Source: Oleiagrimonas sp963821885
GTDB lineage: Bacteria > Pseudomonadota > Gammaproteobacteria > Xanthomonadales > Rhodanobacteraceae
DNA: 64,000 nucleotides
Assembly (NCBI GenBank): GCA_963821885.1
Contig: CAWGFN010000003.1
Span: 434,001 to 498,000 of the forward strand
Direction: 5' to 3'
Each line of letters starts with the position of its first letter. Within the stretch, counting starts at the first letter, position 1. Shown piece after piece: positions 8,610 to 18,959 of the stretch. A program made the translations under genes and the position numbers. The notes under the pieces were generated by a model. The model was not told where the DNA came from, searched no databases, and saw only the letters and a list, made by a program, of their open reading frames with translations.

Positions 8610-9314
8610 TCAGCCCTGGCGCAGCGCCGCATCCAGCGCCTGCAGCCGTTGCGGCGTGCCGACGTCGGTCCAGCGCCCGCGATGGTGCAGGCCGTCGACG
8701 CGGCCCTCGCGCATGGCCGCCCGCAGCAGGGGTGCGAGCGGGAAGCGTGGCGGCCGGGCATGCACGCCTTCGCTCTCGCCCACGGCACGGCGCCAGTCGG
8801 CCAGCAGTTCCGGACGATAGATGCCGATGCCGGCGAAGGTGAGGCGCGGCGCGCCGTCGTCGTGCAGGTGGCCGTCGGCGTCCAGGCGGAAGTCGCCTTC
8901 CGGATGGTGCTGCGGATTGTCGACCACCACCAGTTGCGCCATCCCGCGCGGCTCGCGGTCGAGCCGGGCGAGGTCGAAATCGCACCAGATGTCGCCGTTG
9001 ACGGCCAGGAACGGAGCCTCGCCCAGCCACGCCAGCGCATGGAGCATGCCGCCACCGGTTTCCAGCGGCACGTCGCCCTCGTGGGCATAGTGGATGCGCA
9101 GGCCCCAGCGGCTGCCGTCGCCCAGCGCCGGCGGGAACATCGCGCCCAGGTGCGCGGTGTTGATCACCACCGTCTCGACGCCCGCGGCGGCCAGGCGCTC
9201 CAGGTGCCAGGCGATCAACGGCTTGCCGCCGGCTTGCAGCAACGGCTTGGGCGTGGTGTCGGTCAGCGGCCGCATGCGGGTGCCGAGGCCGGCGGCGAAG
9301 ATCAGCGCGCGCAT
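8610..9314 (-). CDS. murU: N-acetylmuramate alpha-1-phosphate uridylyltransferase
   Basis: 234 residues. MurU converts MurNAc-1-phosphate and UTP to UDP-MurNAc in the recycling route that bypasses de novo synthesis and gives some fosfomycin tolerance. The nucleotidyltransferase signature is at the N-terminus (MRALIFAAGLGTRMRPLT, then PKPL), with LETGGGM, NGDIWCDF and the C-terminal WTDVGTP. The ATG at 9314 aligns with Pseudomonas MurU and lies 1 nt after the amgK stop; a GTG at 9323 would overlap amgK. The pairing with amgK is diagnostic of this pathway. Confidence 0.93.
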   Translation of the reverse strand: MRALIFAAGLGTRMRPLTDTTPKPLLQAGGKPLIAWHLERLAAAGVETVVINTAHLGAMFPPALGDGSRWGLRIHYAHEGDVPLETGGGMLHALAWLGEAPFLAVNGDIWCDFDLARLDREPRGMAQLVVVDNPQHHPEGDFRLDADGHLHDDGAPRLTFAGIGIYRPELLADWRRAVGESEGVHARPPRFPLAPLLRAAMREGRVDGLHHRGRWTDVGTPQRLQALDAALRQG

Positions 9315-9315
9315 G

Positions 9316-10356
9316 TCAGTCACGCGTGTCCGTCGTGGGGTCGGCCAGCGGAATGGTCAGGTCGCGATCGGCGACGGCGCGCTTGAGCAGTTCGGCCAGC
9401 GGCACCAGGTCGCGATGGCGTCCGGCCACGTCCAGCACGTAGCCCAGCACGCGCGGCAGGTAGCGCAGGTAGCCGTCCTTGTCGTCGCGGTAGTGCAGGC
9501 GACAGAAGATGCCCAGCACCTTGATGTGCCGCTGCAGGCCGATGCGGTCGAACCAGTCGCGGAACTGCGCCGCGTCGACGCTGGCATCGAGCACGGCGGA
9601 CTGGCGCATGCCCTGGCGATAACTCTCCACCCAGTGCTCGACCCTTTCGCGCTCCCAGTCGATGTAGCAATCGCGCAGCAGCGAGGCCAGGTCGTAGGTG
9701 ATCGGCCCGGCCAGGGCGCCCTGGAAATCGATGATGCCGGGATTGTCGCGCTCGGTGACCAGCAGGTTGCGGCTGTGGAAGTCGCGGTGCACGAACACCC
9801 GCGGCTGGGCCGCGGCGCTGGCGGCCAGGTCGCGGAAGATCGGTTCCAGCACGTCCCACTGCCCGCGATCGGATTTGAGCCCCAGGTGGTGGTCGAGGAA
9901 CCACGCCGGCATCAGCTCCATTTCGCTGGACAGGAAGGCCTCGTCGTAGGGGGCCAGGTTCTCGGTGCCGATGCCGGTCTGGATGCGCGCCAGGGCTTCC
10001 ATCGCCTCTTCGTAGAGTGTGTCGACGTTGTCCGCGTCCAGCGCATCCAGGTAGTGCGTGCTGCCCAGGTCCTGCATCAGCACGAAGCCTTCGGCCATGT
10101 CGGTGGCCAGCACCTCCGGCGCATTCAGTCCCGCCGCGCGCAGGCGGGCGCCGATTTCCAGCCAGGGCCCCAGGTCCTCCTGCTCGGGCGGGGCGTCCAT
10201 GACCACCAGGCTGCGATCGGGGCCCTTGACCCTGTAGTAGCTGCGGAAGCTGGCGTCCGCGGACGCCACGCTCAGGCGCGCGTCGGGATCGCCGAGCATC
10301 CGGCGCGTCCATTCGGTGCACAGTCGGGCGCGGTCGGTGTCGGGAAGGGCGGACAT
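9316..10356 (-). CDS. amgK: Anomeric MurNAc/GlcNAc kinase
   Basis: 346 residues. AmgK phosphorylates MurNAc or GlcNAc at the anomeric position, feeding MurU. It is a phosphotransferase-fold (APH-like) kinase: FRSYYRV near the N-terminus, catalytic loop VFVHRDFHSRNLLV and metal-binding IIDFQGALAGPITYDLASLLRD. The ATG at 10356 (MSALPDTDRARLC) is preferred over an upstream codon adding nine residues. It is the first gene of the minus-strand amgK-murU pair and is divergent from the UDP-sugar dehydrogenase gene, with 125 nt between their starts. Confidence 0.94.
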   Translation of the reverse strand: MSALPDTDRARLCTEWTRRMLGDPDARLSVASADASFRSYYRVKGPDRSLVVMDAPPEQEDLGPWLEIGARLRAAGLNAPEVLATDMAEGFVLMQDLGSTHYLDALDADNVDTLYEEAMEALARIQTGIGTENLAPYDEAFLSSEMELMPAWFLDHHLGLKSDRGQWDVLEPIFRDLAASAAAQPRVFVHRDFHSRNLLVTERDNPGIIDFQGALAGPITYDLASLLRDCYIDWERERVEHWVESYRQGMRQSAVLDASVDAAQFRDWFDRIGLQRHIKVLGIFCRLHYRDDKDGYLRYLPRVLGYVLDVAGRHRDLVPLAELLKRAVADRDLTIPLADPTTDTRD

Positions 10357-10481
10357 GCGAATTCCACTAATCGGAGTGGGCACCGAGCATACCGGCTTGC
10401 GCGGCCGCTGCCGACAGGGCGGGGCCGTCGGTGTCGCGGGCTTCGTGTACTCTTGCCTTTTTGACGGCTGGGGGGATGTGC

Positions 10482-11759
10482 ATGCAACTGCCTGAACAAC
10501 CGCGCATTGCCGTTGTCGGCCTGGGGTATGTCGGCCTGCCGCTGGCGGTGGAATTCGGCCGCCAGGGCGAGGTGCTCGGCTTCGATGTGCGCGCCGAGCG
10601 CCTGGACGAATTGCGCGCCGGGCACGACCACACCCTGGAGATCGACGGCGATGACCTGCGCGCGGCCAGCGGCCTGCGCTTCAGCGGCGAGCGCGAGGAC
10701 TTGCGCGACTGCAACGTGTTCATCGTCACCGTACCCACGCCGATCGACGATGCCCAGCGGCCCGACCTCACGCCCTTGCGCGATGCCAGCGCGATGCTCG
10801 GCCGGGTGCTCAAGCGCGGCGACGTGGTGATCTACGAGTCGACCGTGTATCCGGGCACCACCGAGGAGGTGTGCGTGCCTCTCCTCGAGGAGCATTCGGG
10901 CCTGCGCTTCAACCAGGACTTCTTCTGCGGCTACAGCCCGGAGCGCATCAACCCGGGCGACCACGCGCGACGGGTCACCGACATCAAGAAGATCACCTCC
11001 GGCTCCACGCCGGAAGTGGCCGCGTTCGTGGATGCGCTGTACCGGCGCATCATCCGCGCCGGCACCCATTGCGCCGAGTCGATCCGCGTGGCCGAGGCGG
11101 CCAAGGTGATCGAGAACGTGCAGCGTGACGTCAACATCGCGCTGGTCAACGAACTGGCCATGCTGTTCCATCGCCTGGGCATCGACACCCAGCAGGTGCT
11201 GGCCGCGGCCGGTACCAAGTGGAACTTCCTGCCGTTCCGGCCCGGGCTGGTCGGCGGGCACTGCATCGGCGTGGATCCGTACTACCTGACGTACCGTGCC
11301 CAGGTCAGCGGCTACCACCCCGACCTGATCCTGGCCGCGCGCCGCATCAACAGCCGCATGGGACGCTATGTCGCCAACAGCGTCATCCGCCTGCTGTCGC
11401 AACGACGCAAGCACGTGGTCGATGCGCGCATCCTGGTGCTGGGGCTGACGTTCAAGGAAAATTGCCCGGACCTGCGCAATACCCGCGTGGTCGACGTGAT
11501 CCATGAACTTGAGGACGCCCAGGCCACGGTCGAGGTGTTCGATCCCTGGGCCGATGCGCAGGAAGCCCGGCGCGAGTACGGCCTGACCCCGCTGCCCGAA
11601 CCGGACAAGGGTGCCTACGATGCCGTGGTGCTGGCCGTGGCGCACCAGCAATTCGCCGAACTCGGCGCCGCGGGCATCCGCGCGCTGTGCAAGCCCGATG
11701 GCGTGATCTACGACGTCAAGGGGTTGCTGCCGGTCGACGATGTCGACGGCCGCCTGTGA
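10482..11759 (+). CDS. UDP-N-acetylhexosamine 6-dehydrogenase (TviB/WbpO type)
   Basis: 425 residues. Enzymes of this nucleotide-sugar dehydrogenase group oxidise UDP-GlcNAc or UDP-GalNAc to the uronic acid with two NAD+, supplying capsule, O-antigen or exopolysaccharide synthesis. Visible are the Rossmann motif IAVVGLGYVGLPLAVEFG, YSPERINPGD and the catalytic cysteine block RPGLVGGHCIGVDPYYL. A run of six G residues precedes two candidate ATGs, 10476 and 10482; 10482 has the better spacing. Substrate choice between the GlcNAc and GalNAc forms cannot be made by eye. No glycosyltransferases lie nearby. Confidence 0.88.
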   Translation: MQLPEQPRIAVVGLGYVGLPLAVEFGRQGEVLGFDVRAERLDELRAGHDHTLEIDGDDLRAASGLRFSGEREDLRDCNVFIVTVPTPIDDAQRPDLTPLRDASAMLGRVLKRGDVVIYESTVYPGTTEEVCVPLLEEHSGLRFNQDFFCGYSPERINPGDHARRVTDIKKITSGSTPEVAAFVDALYRRIIRAGTHCAESIRVAEAAKVIENVQRDVNIALVNELAMLFHRLGIDTQQVLAAAGTKWNFLPFRPGLVGGHCIGVDPYYLTYRAQVSGYHPDLILAARRINSRMGRYVANSVIRLLSQRRKHVVDARILVLGLTFKENCPDLRNTRVVDVIHELEDAQATVEVFDPWADAQEARREYGLTPLPEPDKGAYDAVVLAVAHQQFAELGAAGIRALCKPDGVIYDVKGLLPVDDVDGRL

Positions 11760-11786
11760 CAAGCCGATGCATACGTTGGAGCGAAC

Positions 11787-13202
11787 ATGAACACCCTGAT
11801 CCCCGTCCTGCTGTCGGGCGGTTCCGGCACCCGCCTGTGGCCGCTATCGCGCGAGGGCTACCCCAAGCAGTTCCTGGCTCTTGCCGGGGAGCATTCCATG
11901 TTGCAGGCGACCTGGCTGCGGGTGGCGCATCTGGCCGGCGTCGACGCGCCGCTGGTGGTCACCAACGAGAACCACCGCTTCATGGTCGCCGAGCAGCTGC
12001 GCCAGGTCGGCTGCCAGCCGTCGGCGATCGTGCTCGAGCCGGTGGCGCGCAATACCGCCCCGGCCATTGCCGCGGCGGCGTTGCAGGCCGTGCGTGATGG
12101 CGACGATCCGCTCCTGCTGGTGCTGCCCTCCGATCACGTCATCGCCGACGAGTCCCGCTTCCGCGAAGCGGTGCAGGCGGCGCGCGCCGACGCCGAGCAG
12201 GGCGCGCTGGTGACCTTCGGCATCGTCCCCGACGCGCCGGAGACAGGTTACGGCTACATCAAGGCCACGCCCGGCGAGGGCGTGCGCGCGGTCGAGCAGT
12301 TCGTCGAGAAGCCCGATGCGGCGACCGCCGAGGCGTATCTCGCCGACGGGGGTTATTTCTGGAACAGCGGCATGTTCCTGTTCCGCGCCTCGCGTTACCT
12401 GGAGGAGCTGAAGGCGCACCAGCCGGAAATGCTGGCGGCCTGCCGCGAGGCATTCGAGAAAGCCGAGCGCGACCGCGACTTCCTGCGCCTGGACCGTGCG
12501 GCCTTCGAGGCCTGTCCATCCGATTCCATCGACTACGCGGTGATGGAAACGACCGCGGCAGCGCGGGTCCTGCCGATCGAGGCCGGCTGGAACGATGTCG
12601 GATCCTGGGCGGCGCTGTGGTCGGTGGCGGCGCGCGACGATGCGGGCAATGCCACCCACGGCGACGTGATGGCCCTGGATTGCCGCAACAGCTATGCCTG
12701 GAGCGAGCGCCGCCTGGTGGCGATGATCGGCCTGGACGACATCGTGGTGGTGGACACCGACGACGCGCTGCTGGTGGCGCACCGCGACCGGGTGCAGGAC
12801 GTCAAGCGCATCGTCGAACAGCTGCGCGAGGCCGATCGCGGCGAGGCCGTCCTGCATCGCAAGGTCTATCGCCCCTGGGGCTCGTACGATTCGGTGGACA
12901 TGGCCGAGCGTTTCCAGGTCAAGCGCATCACCGTCAACCCCGGCGCCGCCCTCAGCCTGCAGATGCACCACCACCGGGCCGAGCACTGGATCGTGGTCAG
13001 CGGCACCGCGCGGGTGACGCGCGGCGAGGACGTGTTCACGCTGCAGGAGAACCAGTCGACCTTCATCCCGCTGGGCACCAAGCATCGCCTGGAGAATCCG
13101 GGCAGCGAACCGCTGCAGCTGATCGAGGTGCAGTCGGGCGACTACCTGGGCGAGGACGACATCGTGCGTTTCGAGGACGTCTACGGGCGCGGCGGCAAGT
13201 AA
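11787..13202 (+). CDS. manC: Mannose-1-phosphate guanylyltransferase / mannose-6-phosphate isomerase
   Basis: 471 residues, the normal size of the bifunctional type II enzyme (ManC/XanB/AlgA). The N-terminal guanylyltransferase has GGSGTRLWPLSREGYPKQFL, FVEKPD and YFWNSGMFLFRA; the C-terminal cupin isomerase has LQMHHHRAEHWIVVSGTA. It makes GDP-mannose from mannose-1-phosphate and may also interconvert fructose- and mannose-6-phosphate. It starts 27 nt after the UDP-sugar dehydrogenase and is probably co-transcribed, so the pair supplies sugar nucleotides for surface polysaccharide. Confidence 0.95.
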   Translation: MNTLIPVLLSGGSGTRLWPLSREGYPKQFLALAGEHSMLQATWLRVAHLAGVDAPLVVTNENHRFMVAEQLRQVGCQPSAIVLEPVARNTAPAIAAAALQAVRDGDDPLLLVLPSDHVIADESRFREAVQAARADAEQGALVTFGIVPDAPETGYGYIKATPGEGVRAVEQFVEKPDAATAEAYLADGGYFWNSGMFLFRASRYLEELKAHQPEMLAACREAFEKAERDRDFLRLDRAAFEACPSDSIDYAVMETTAAARVLPIEAGWNDVGSWAALWSVAARDDAGNATHGDVMALDCRNSYAWSERRLVAMIGLDDIVVVDTDDALLVAHRDRVQDVKRIVEQLREADRGEAVLHRKVYRPWGSYDSVDMAERFQVKRITVNPGAALSLQMHHHRAEHWIVVSGTARVTRGEDVFTLQENQSTFIPLGTKHRLENPGSEPLQLIEVQSGDYLGEDDIVRFEDVYGRGGK

Positions 13203-13231
13203 CGGTGGCCGGGGGCCGGGGGCCGGGTCCC

Positions 13232-13350
13232 GAACCCCGAGTCCCGAGTCCCGAGTCGCGAGTCGCGAGTCCCGAGTCCCGAGTCCCGAGTCCCGAGTCC
13301 CGAGTCCCGAGTCCCGAGTCCCGAGTCCCAAGCCCCAAGCCCCAAGCCCT
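13232..13350. repeat. Tandem heptamer array GAGTCCC (17 units)
   Basis: Thirteen consecutive GAGTC(C/G)C units fill 13239-13329, two of them being GAGTCGC. Degenerate units flank them: GAACCCC at 13232-13238, and AAGCCCC, AAGCCCC, AAGCCCT at 13330-13350. The array fills the gap between manC and the convergent amtB remnant and overlaps the remnant's stop codon. The same heptamer recurs at 59114-59183. There are no spacers, so it is not CRISPR. Confidence 0.95.
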
Positions 13351-13654
13351 AACTCAAGTTGTACCCACGCCCGTCATGCAGCGACAGGTCCAGGCCGATC
13401 TGTTCCTCCTCGGCATCCACGCGCAGGCCGATGGTCTTCTCGACCAGGTTGAGGATGCCCAGGGTCAGGACGCCGCTCCACGCCACGGTGAAGGCCACGC
13501 CCTTGCACTGGATCCACCGTTGCGACCATGGGCCGGCGACGTCGTCGGTGTCGAGCGCCGCCGCGGGCGCCGGCGTCCGCGCAAGGGCGGCGGGCACGAC
13601 GGCCAGCACGCTGGCGGCGAGCAGGCGGGTGAGGGTGCGGCGGCGGACGCTCAT
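13349..13654 (-). pseudogene. amtB: Ammonium transporter remnant: signal-like start joined to the last helix
   Basis: 101 codons remain open. The N-terminus MSVRRRTLTRLLAASVLAVVP resembles the cleavable leader of proteobacterial AmtB proteins. From about residue 55, VAFTVAWSGVLTLGILNLVEK and GLRVDAEEEQIGLDLSLHDGRGYN match the final transmembrane helix and cytosolic tail of AmtB. The intervening roughly 300 residues, including the pore helices and conserved His pair, are absent, as after an in-frame internal deletion. It lies 19 nt downstream of glnK, where amtB normally sits. It cannot transport ammonium as it stands; a deletion-derived small membrane protein remains possible. The stop (TAG, 13349-13351) lies in the heptamer array. 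Confidence 0.82.
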
Positions 13655-13673
13655 GACCGGTCCTCGGCGGGTG

Positions 13674-14012
13674 TCACAGGGCGTCGATGTCGGTTTCGAA
13701 GGTGCGGATGCGCACCACCTGGTCGAGTTCGCAGACGAACACCTTGCCGTCGCCGACCTTGCCGGTGCGCGCGGTGTGCACGATGGCCTCCACGGCCTGT
13801 TCCAGCCGTTCGTCGGGGAGGGCAATCTCCAGTTTCAGCTTGGGCAGGAAATCGACCACGTACTCGGCGCCGCGATACAGCTCGGTGTGGCCCTTCTGGC
13901 GGCCGAAGCCCTTGACCTCGGTGACGGTCAGGCCCTGCACCCCGATGTCGGCCAGCGCTTCGCGGACGTCGTCGAGCTTGAACGGCTTGATGATGGCGGT
14001 GACCCATTTCAT
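13674..14012 (-). CDS. glnK: Nitrogen regulatory protein P-II
   Basis: 112 residues, exact family length. P-II trimers sense 2-oxoglutarate and ATP/ADP and control ammonium transport, glutamine synthetase adenylylation and NtrB. The T-loop carries the uridylylation tyrosine, Tyr51, in ELYRGAEYVVDFLPK, and the C-terminal GDGKVFV block is intact. I call it glnK rather than glnB from its position before an amtB remnant and its sigma-54 promoter. The ribosome site GGAGGAAG lies just before the ATG. Confidence 0.92.
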   Translation of the reverse strand: MKWVTAIIKPFKLDDVREALADIGVQGLTVTEVKGFGRQKGHTELYRGAEYVVDFLPKLKLEIALPDERLEQAVEAIVHTARTGKVGDGKVFVCELDQVVRIRTFETDIDAL

Positions 14013-14044
14013 GGACGGCTTCCTCCGACGGTTGCCAAGCCGTT

Positions 14045-14060
14045 TGCATCAGGCGTGCCA
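14045..14060 (-). promoter_or_regulatory. Sigma-54 promoter of glnK
   Basis: On the minus strand the sequence reads TGGCACGCCTGATGCA, with the invariant GG and GC dinucleotides separated by exactly 10 nt (the -24/-12 pattern). It ends 33 nt before the glnK ATG. This fits NtrC-controlled expression under nitrogen limitation. Confidence 0.75.
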
Positions 14061-14180
14061 TGGGCATATGCCAATGAATACATAGGCTTGGGAGTGTCGC
14101 GCGGCGCATGATTCGAAACTTGCACCAGATGAGCGCAGTTTCCAGCGGCGCGATGCACCTAAATCGGTCAAGCACCGTGA

Positions 14181-14218
14181 TTGACCGCGCGGAGCCTAAT
14201 CCGTACCATTTTGGTACG
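14181..14218 (+). promoter_or_regulatory. Promoter and palindromic operator of the suf operon
   Basis: TTGACC at 14181-14186 and TACCAT at 14204-14209 form -35/-10 boxes with 17-nt spacing. The palindrome CGTACC-ATTTT-GGTACG (14202-14218) overlaps the -10 and lies 21 nt before the sufR ATG. The position suits autorepression by the Rrf2-family regulator encoded next; binding itself is inferred. Confidence 0.6.
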
Positions 14219-14239
14219 TTTTTATTTCCCGGTGCCCGC

Positions 14240-14694
14240 ATGCTCCGCGTCAGCCGCCTCACCGATTACGCCACCGTGGTGATGACCTGCCTGGCCGCCC
14301 GGCCCGAGGCGGTGCTCAGTGCCGTGCAGATTGCCGAGGAAGCGCGCCTTGAGCTGCCCACGGTCAGCAAGTTGCTGAAATCGCTGGGCCATGCCGGGCT
14401 GGTCGAATCCTTCCGCGGCGCCAACGGCGGTTATCGCCTGGCGCGACCGGCGCGACAGATCACCCTGGCCGAGATCGTCGAAGCGCTGGAAGGGCCGTTG
14501 AGCATGACCGAGTGCAGCGTCAGCGTGGGCAACTGCGATCACGAGTCCTATTGCACGGTGCGCGGCAACTGGCGGCGCATCAACACGGTCGTCGAGCGGG
14601 CGTTGCGCGGCATGTCCCTGGCCGAGATGCTCGAACCCGAACCGCAGCCGGTGCATTTCGCTCCCCACGCCGCCGAAGCACGGAAGTCCCCCGC

Positions 14695-14698
<4 letters not shown>
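14240..14698 (+). CDS. SUF-system Rrf2/IscR-type transcriptional regulator
   Basis: 152 residues. The Rrf2 winged helix (MLRVSRLTDYATVVM, then LPTVSKLLKSL and FRGANGGYRLAR) is followed by three cysteines, Cys92, Cys99 and Cys105, which in IscR-type proteins ligate a 2Fe-2S cluster sensing Fe-S status. Spacing here is Cys-X6-Cys-X5-Cys, one residue longer than in E. coli IscR. I chose the ATG at 14240, where the family begins. Its stop overlaps the sufB ATG (ATGA), so regulator and assembly genes form one operon, probably autoregulated through the palindrome at 14202-14218. Confidence 0.92.
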
Positions 14699-16163
<1,465 letters not shown>

Positions 16164-16167
<4 letters not shown>

Positions 16168-16796
16168 GCGACGACTCCCGCGAGCATTGGCAGACGGTCT
16201 ACCTGGAGAAGGCCGAGGGGCAGACCAGCTGGTACCGCCCGCACCTGGATGCCTCGTTGCGTCGCATCGATGGACTGCACGTGCCGCGTGATGCGCCGGT
16301 GATCGATGTCGGCGGTGGCCGCTCGACCCTGGTCGACGACCTGCTGGACCGCGGCTATCGCGACATCACCGTGCTGGACCTGTCCGAGGCCGCGCTGGAA
16401 CAGTCGCGCGCGCGGCTGGGGACGCAGGCCGCGTCGGTGCACTGGACGGTGGGCGACATCACCGAGATCGACCTGCCCGTGGCGCATTACGGGCTCTGGC
16501 ACGATCGCGCGGTGTTCCACTTCCTGACCCAGTCCGAGTCCAGGCAGCGCTACATCGAGCGCGCCGCGCGCGCGGTGCGCGAGGGCGGGGCGATGGTCCT
16601 GGCGACCTTCGCCGCCGACGGCCCCGAACGCTGCAGCGGACTTCCGGTGGCGCGCTACGACGCCGAAGCGCTGGCCGCGGGCTTCGCGCCGCACTTCGAG
16701 ATGCTCGACGCGGGTCGCGACGTGCATCGCACCCCATCCGGCAACGAGCAGGCCTTCACCTACGTGGTCCTGCGCCGCCTCGCCGGAAGCGCCTGA
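16164..16796 (+). CDS. Class I SAM-dependent methyltransferase inside the suf operon
   Basis: 210 residues. The AdoMet-binding fold is clear: motif I APVIDVGGGRSTLVDDLLDRG, acidic residue at VLDLSEAAL, then VGDITEIDL and LWHDRAVFHFL, ending with strands around RTPSGNEQAFTYVVLR. It overlaps sufB by ATGA and lies 67 nt before sufC, so it is embedded in the Fe-S operon. The substrate is unknown; the family covers thiol, halide and small-molecule methylation, and nothing visible selects among them. Confidence 0.85.
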
Positions 16797-16863
16797 CAGT
16801 GCGCGAACTGATTGCCAGGCGCGCCAACACCGTGGCACGCCCCCTACTCATTTCCTGACCGAC

Positions 16864-17633
<770 letters not shown>

Positions 17634-17637
<4 letters not shown>

Positions 17638-18959
17638 GCAGCGCCTTCGTCGATGCCTTTGCCACGCACGCGCCGGACGTCCTGGCGCGACTGCCGGGCG
17701 CGGGCCTGGACTGGCTCGATGCCACGCGCCGCGCGCATTTGGATGCGTTCGCGCGCGAGGGCCTGCCGGGCGCGCGCAACGAGGCCTGGAAATACACCGC
17801 GCTGCGCGCGCTGGAGCGCCGCGCATTCGCGCCCGGCGACGCCGATGCCGCCGAACGCGCCATCGATCCGGCAAGCCTGGACCTGGCTGGCGTGGACGGG
17901 CCGCGCCTGGTGTTCGTGCATGGCGTGTTCCGCGCCGACCTGTCGCGCCTGGATGCGCTGCCCGACGGGCTGACCCTGCAGCCGCTGTCAGGCGCGCTGG
18001 CCAGTGATCCCGAGCCGTTGCGCTTCCTTCTGACGCGTGCCTGGAGCGGCGCGGCCGACGCTTTCGCGCGACTCAACGCGGCACTGGCCGGCGATGGCGC
18101 GGTGCTGCGGGTGGCCGCTGGCGCGGCCATCGAGGCGCCGGTACACGTGCTGCATGTCGGCATGCCCACCGACGCCGAGTTGTCCTGGCATGCGCGACAG
18201 TGGATCGAGATCGGCGCGGGCGCCCGCCTGACGCTGGTCGAGCACCATCTCGGCGCCGGCTCGCAACGCAACCTGGGCACCGTGGTCAACGACGTGCAGC
18301 TGCGCAGCGACGCCCGCCTGGACTGGGTCGCGTTGCAGGATGCCGCCGACGGCGCGGTGCTGGTGCGTCGCGACGAGGTGCAGATGGATGCCGGCGCGCG
18401 GCTGCGCATGCACGCGCTGGAGCTGGGCGCGGGCCTTTCGCGCCGCGACTTCGCCGCCGAGCTGCGCGGCGCGGGCGCATGCCTGGAGACCCGTGGCGTG
18501 TTCGTGCCTCGCGGGCGCCAGCACATGGATACCCGCCTGGACATACGCCACGTGGCCGGCGGCGCGCGCAGCGATGCGCTGTGGCGCGGCGTGGCGGACC
18601 AGCGCGGTCGCGGCGTGTTCCACGGCGCGATCACCGTGGCCGAGGGCGCCGATGGCAGCGAGGCGGCACTGGCCAACAAGAACCTTCTGCTCTCGCCGCA
18701 TGCCGAGATCGACACCCAGCCGGTGCTGGAGATCCATGCCGACGAGGTGGTCGCATCGCATGGCGCCACGGTCGGCCAGCTCGACGATCACGCGCTGTTC
18801 TACCTGCGTTCGCGCGGCATTCCGCGGAACCGGGCGCGCACGCTGCTGACCCAGGCCTTCTGCCGCGCGGCGCTGGACGACCTCGACAACCAGGCGCTGC
18901 GCGAGCACCTGGGCGAACGCCTTGCCGCCTACCTGCCCGTGGGCGGGGAGGGCGCATGA
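17634..18959 (+). CDS. sufD: Fe-S assembly protein SufD
   Basis: 441 residues. SufD pairs with SufB in the scaffold complex. The variable N-terminal half contains the motif ARNEAWKYTALRALERRAF (a SufD hallmark). The beta-helix core ends in LFYLRSRGIPRNRARTLLTQAFC, parallel to the SufB terminus. The conserved His in the segment VASHGATVGQLDDHALFYL belongs to the SufB-SufD interface. It overlaps both sufC and sufS by ATGA. Confidence 0.95.

Noticed and set aside
13232..13350. Heptamer array as a CRISPR locus
   Set aside because: Units are contiguous 7-mers with no spacers and no cas genes.
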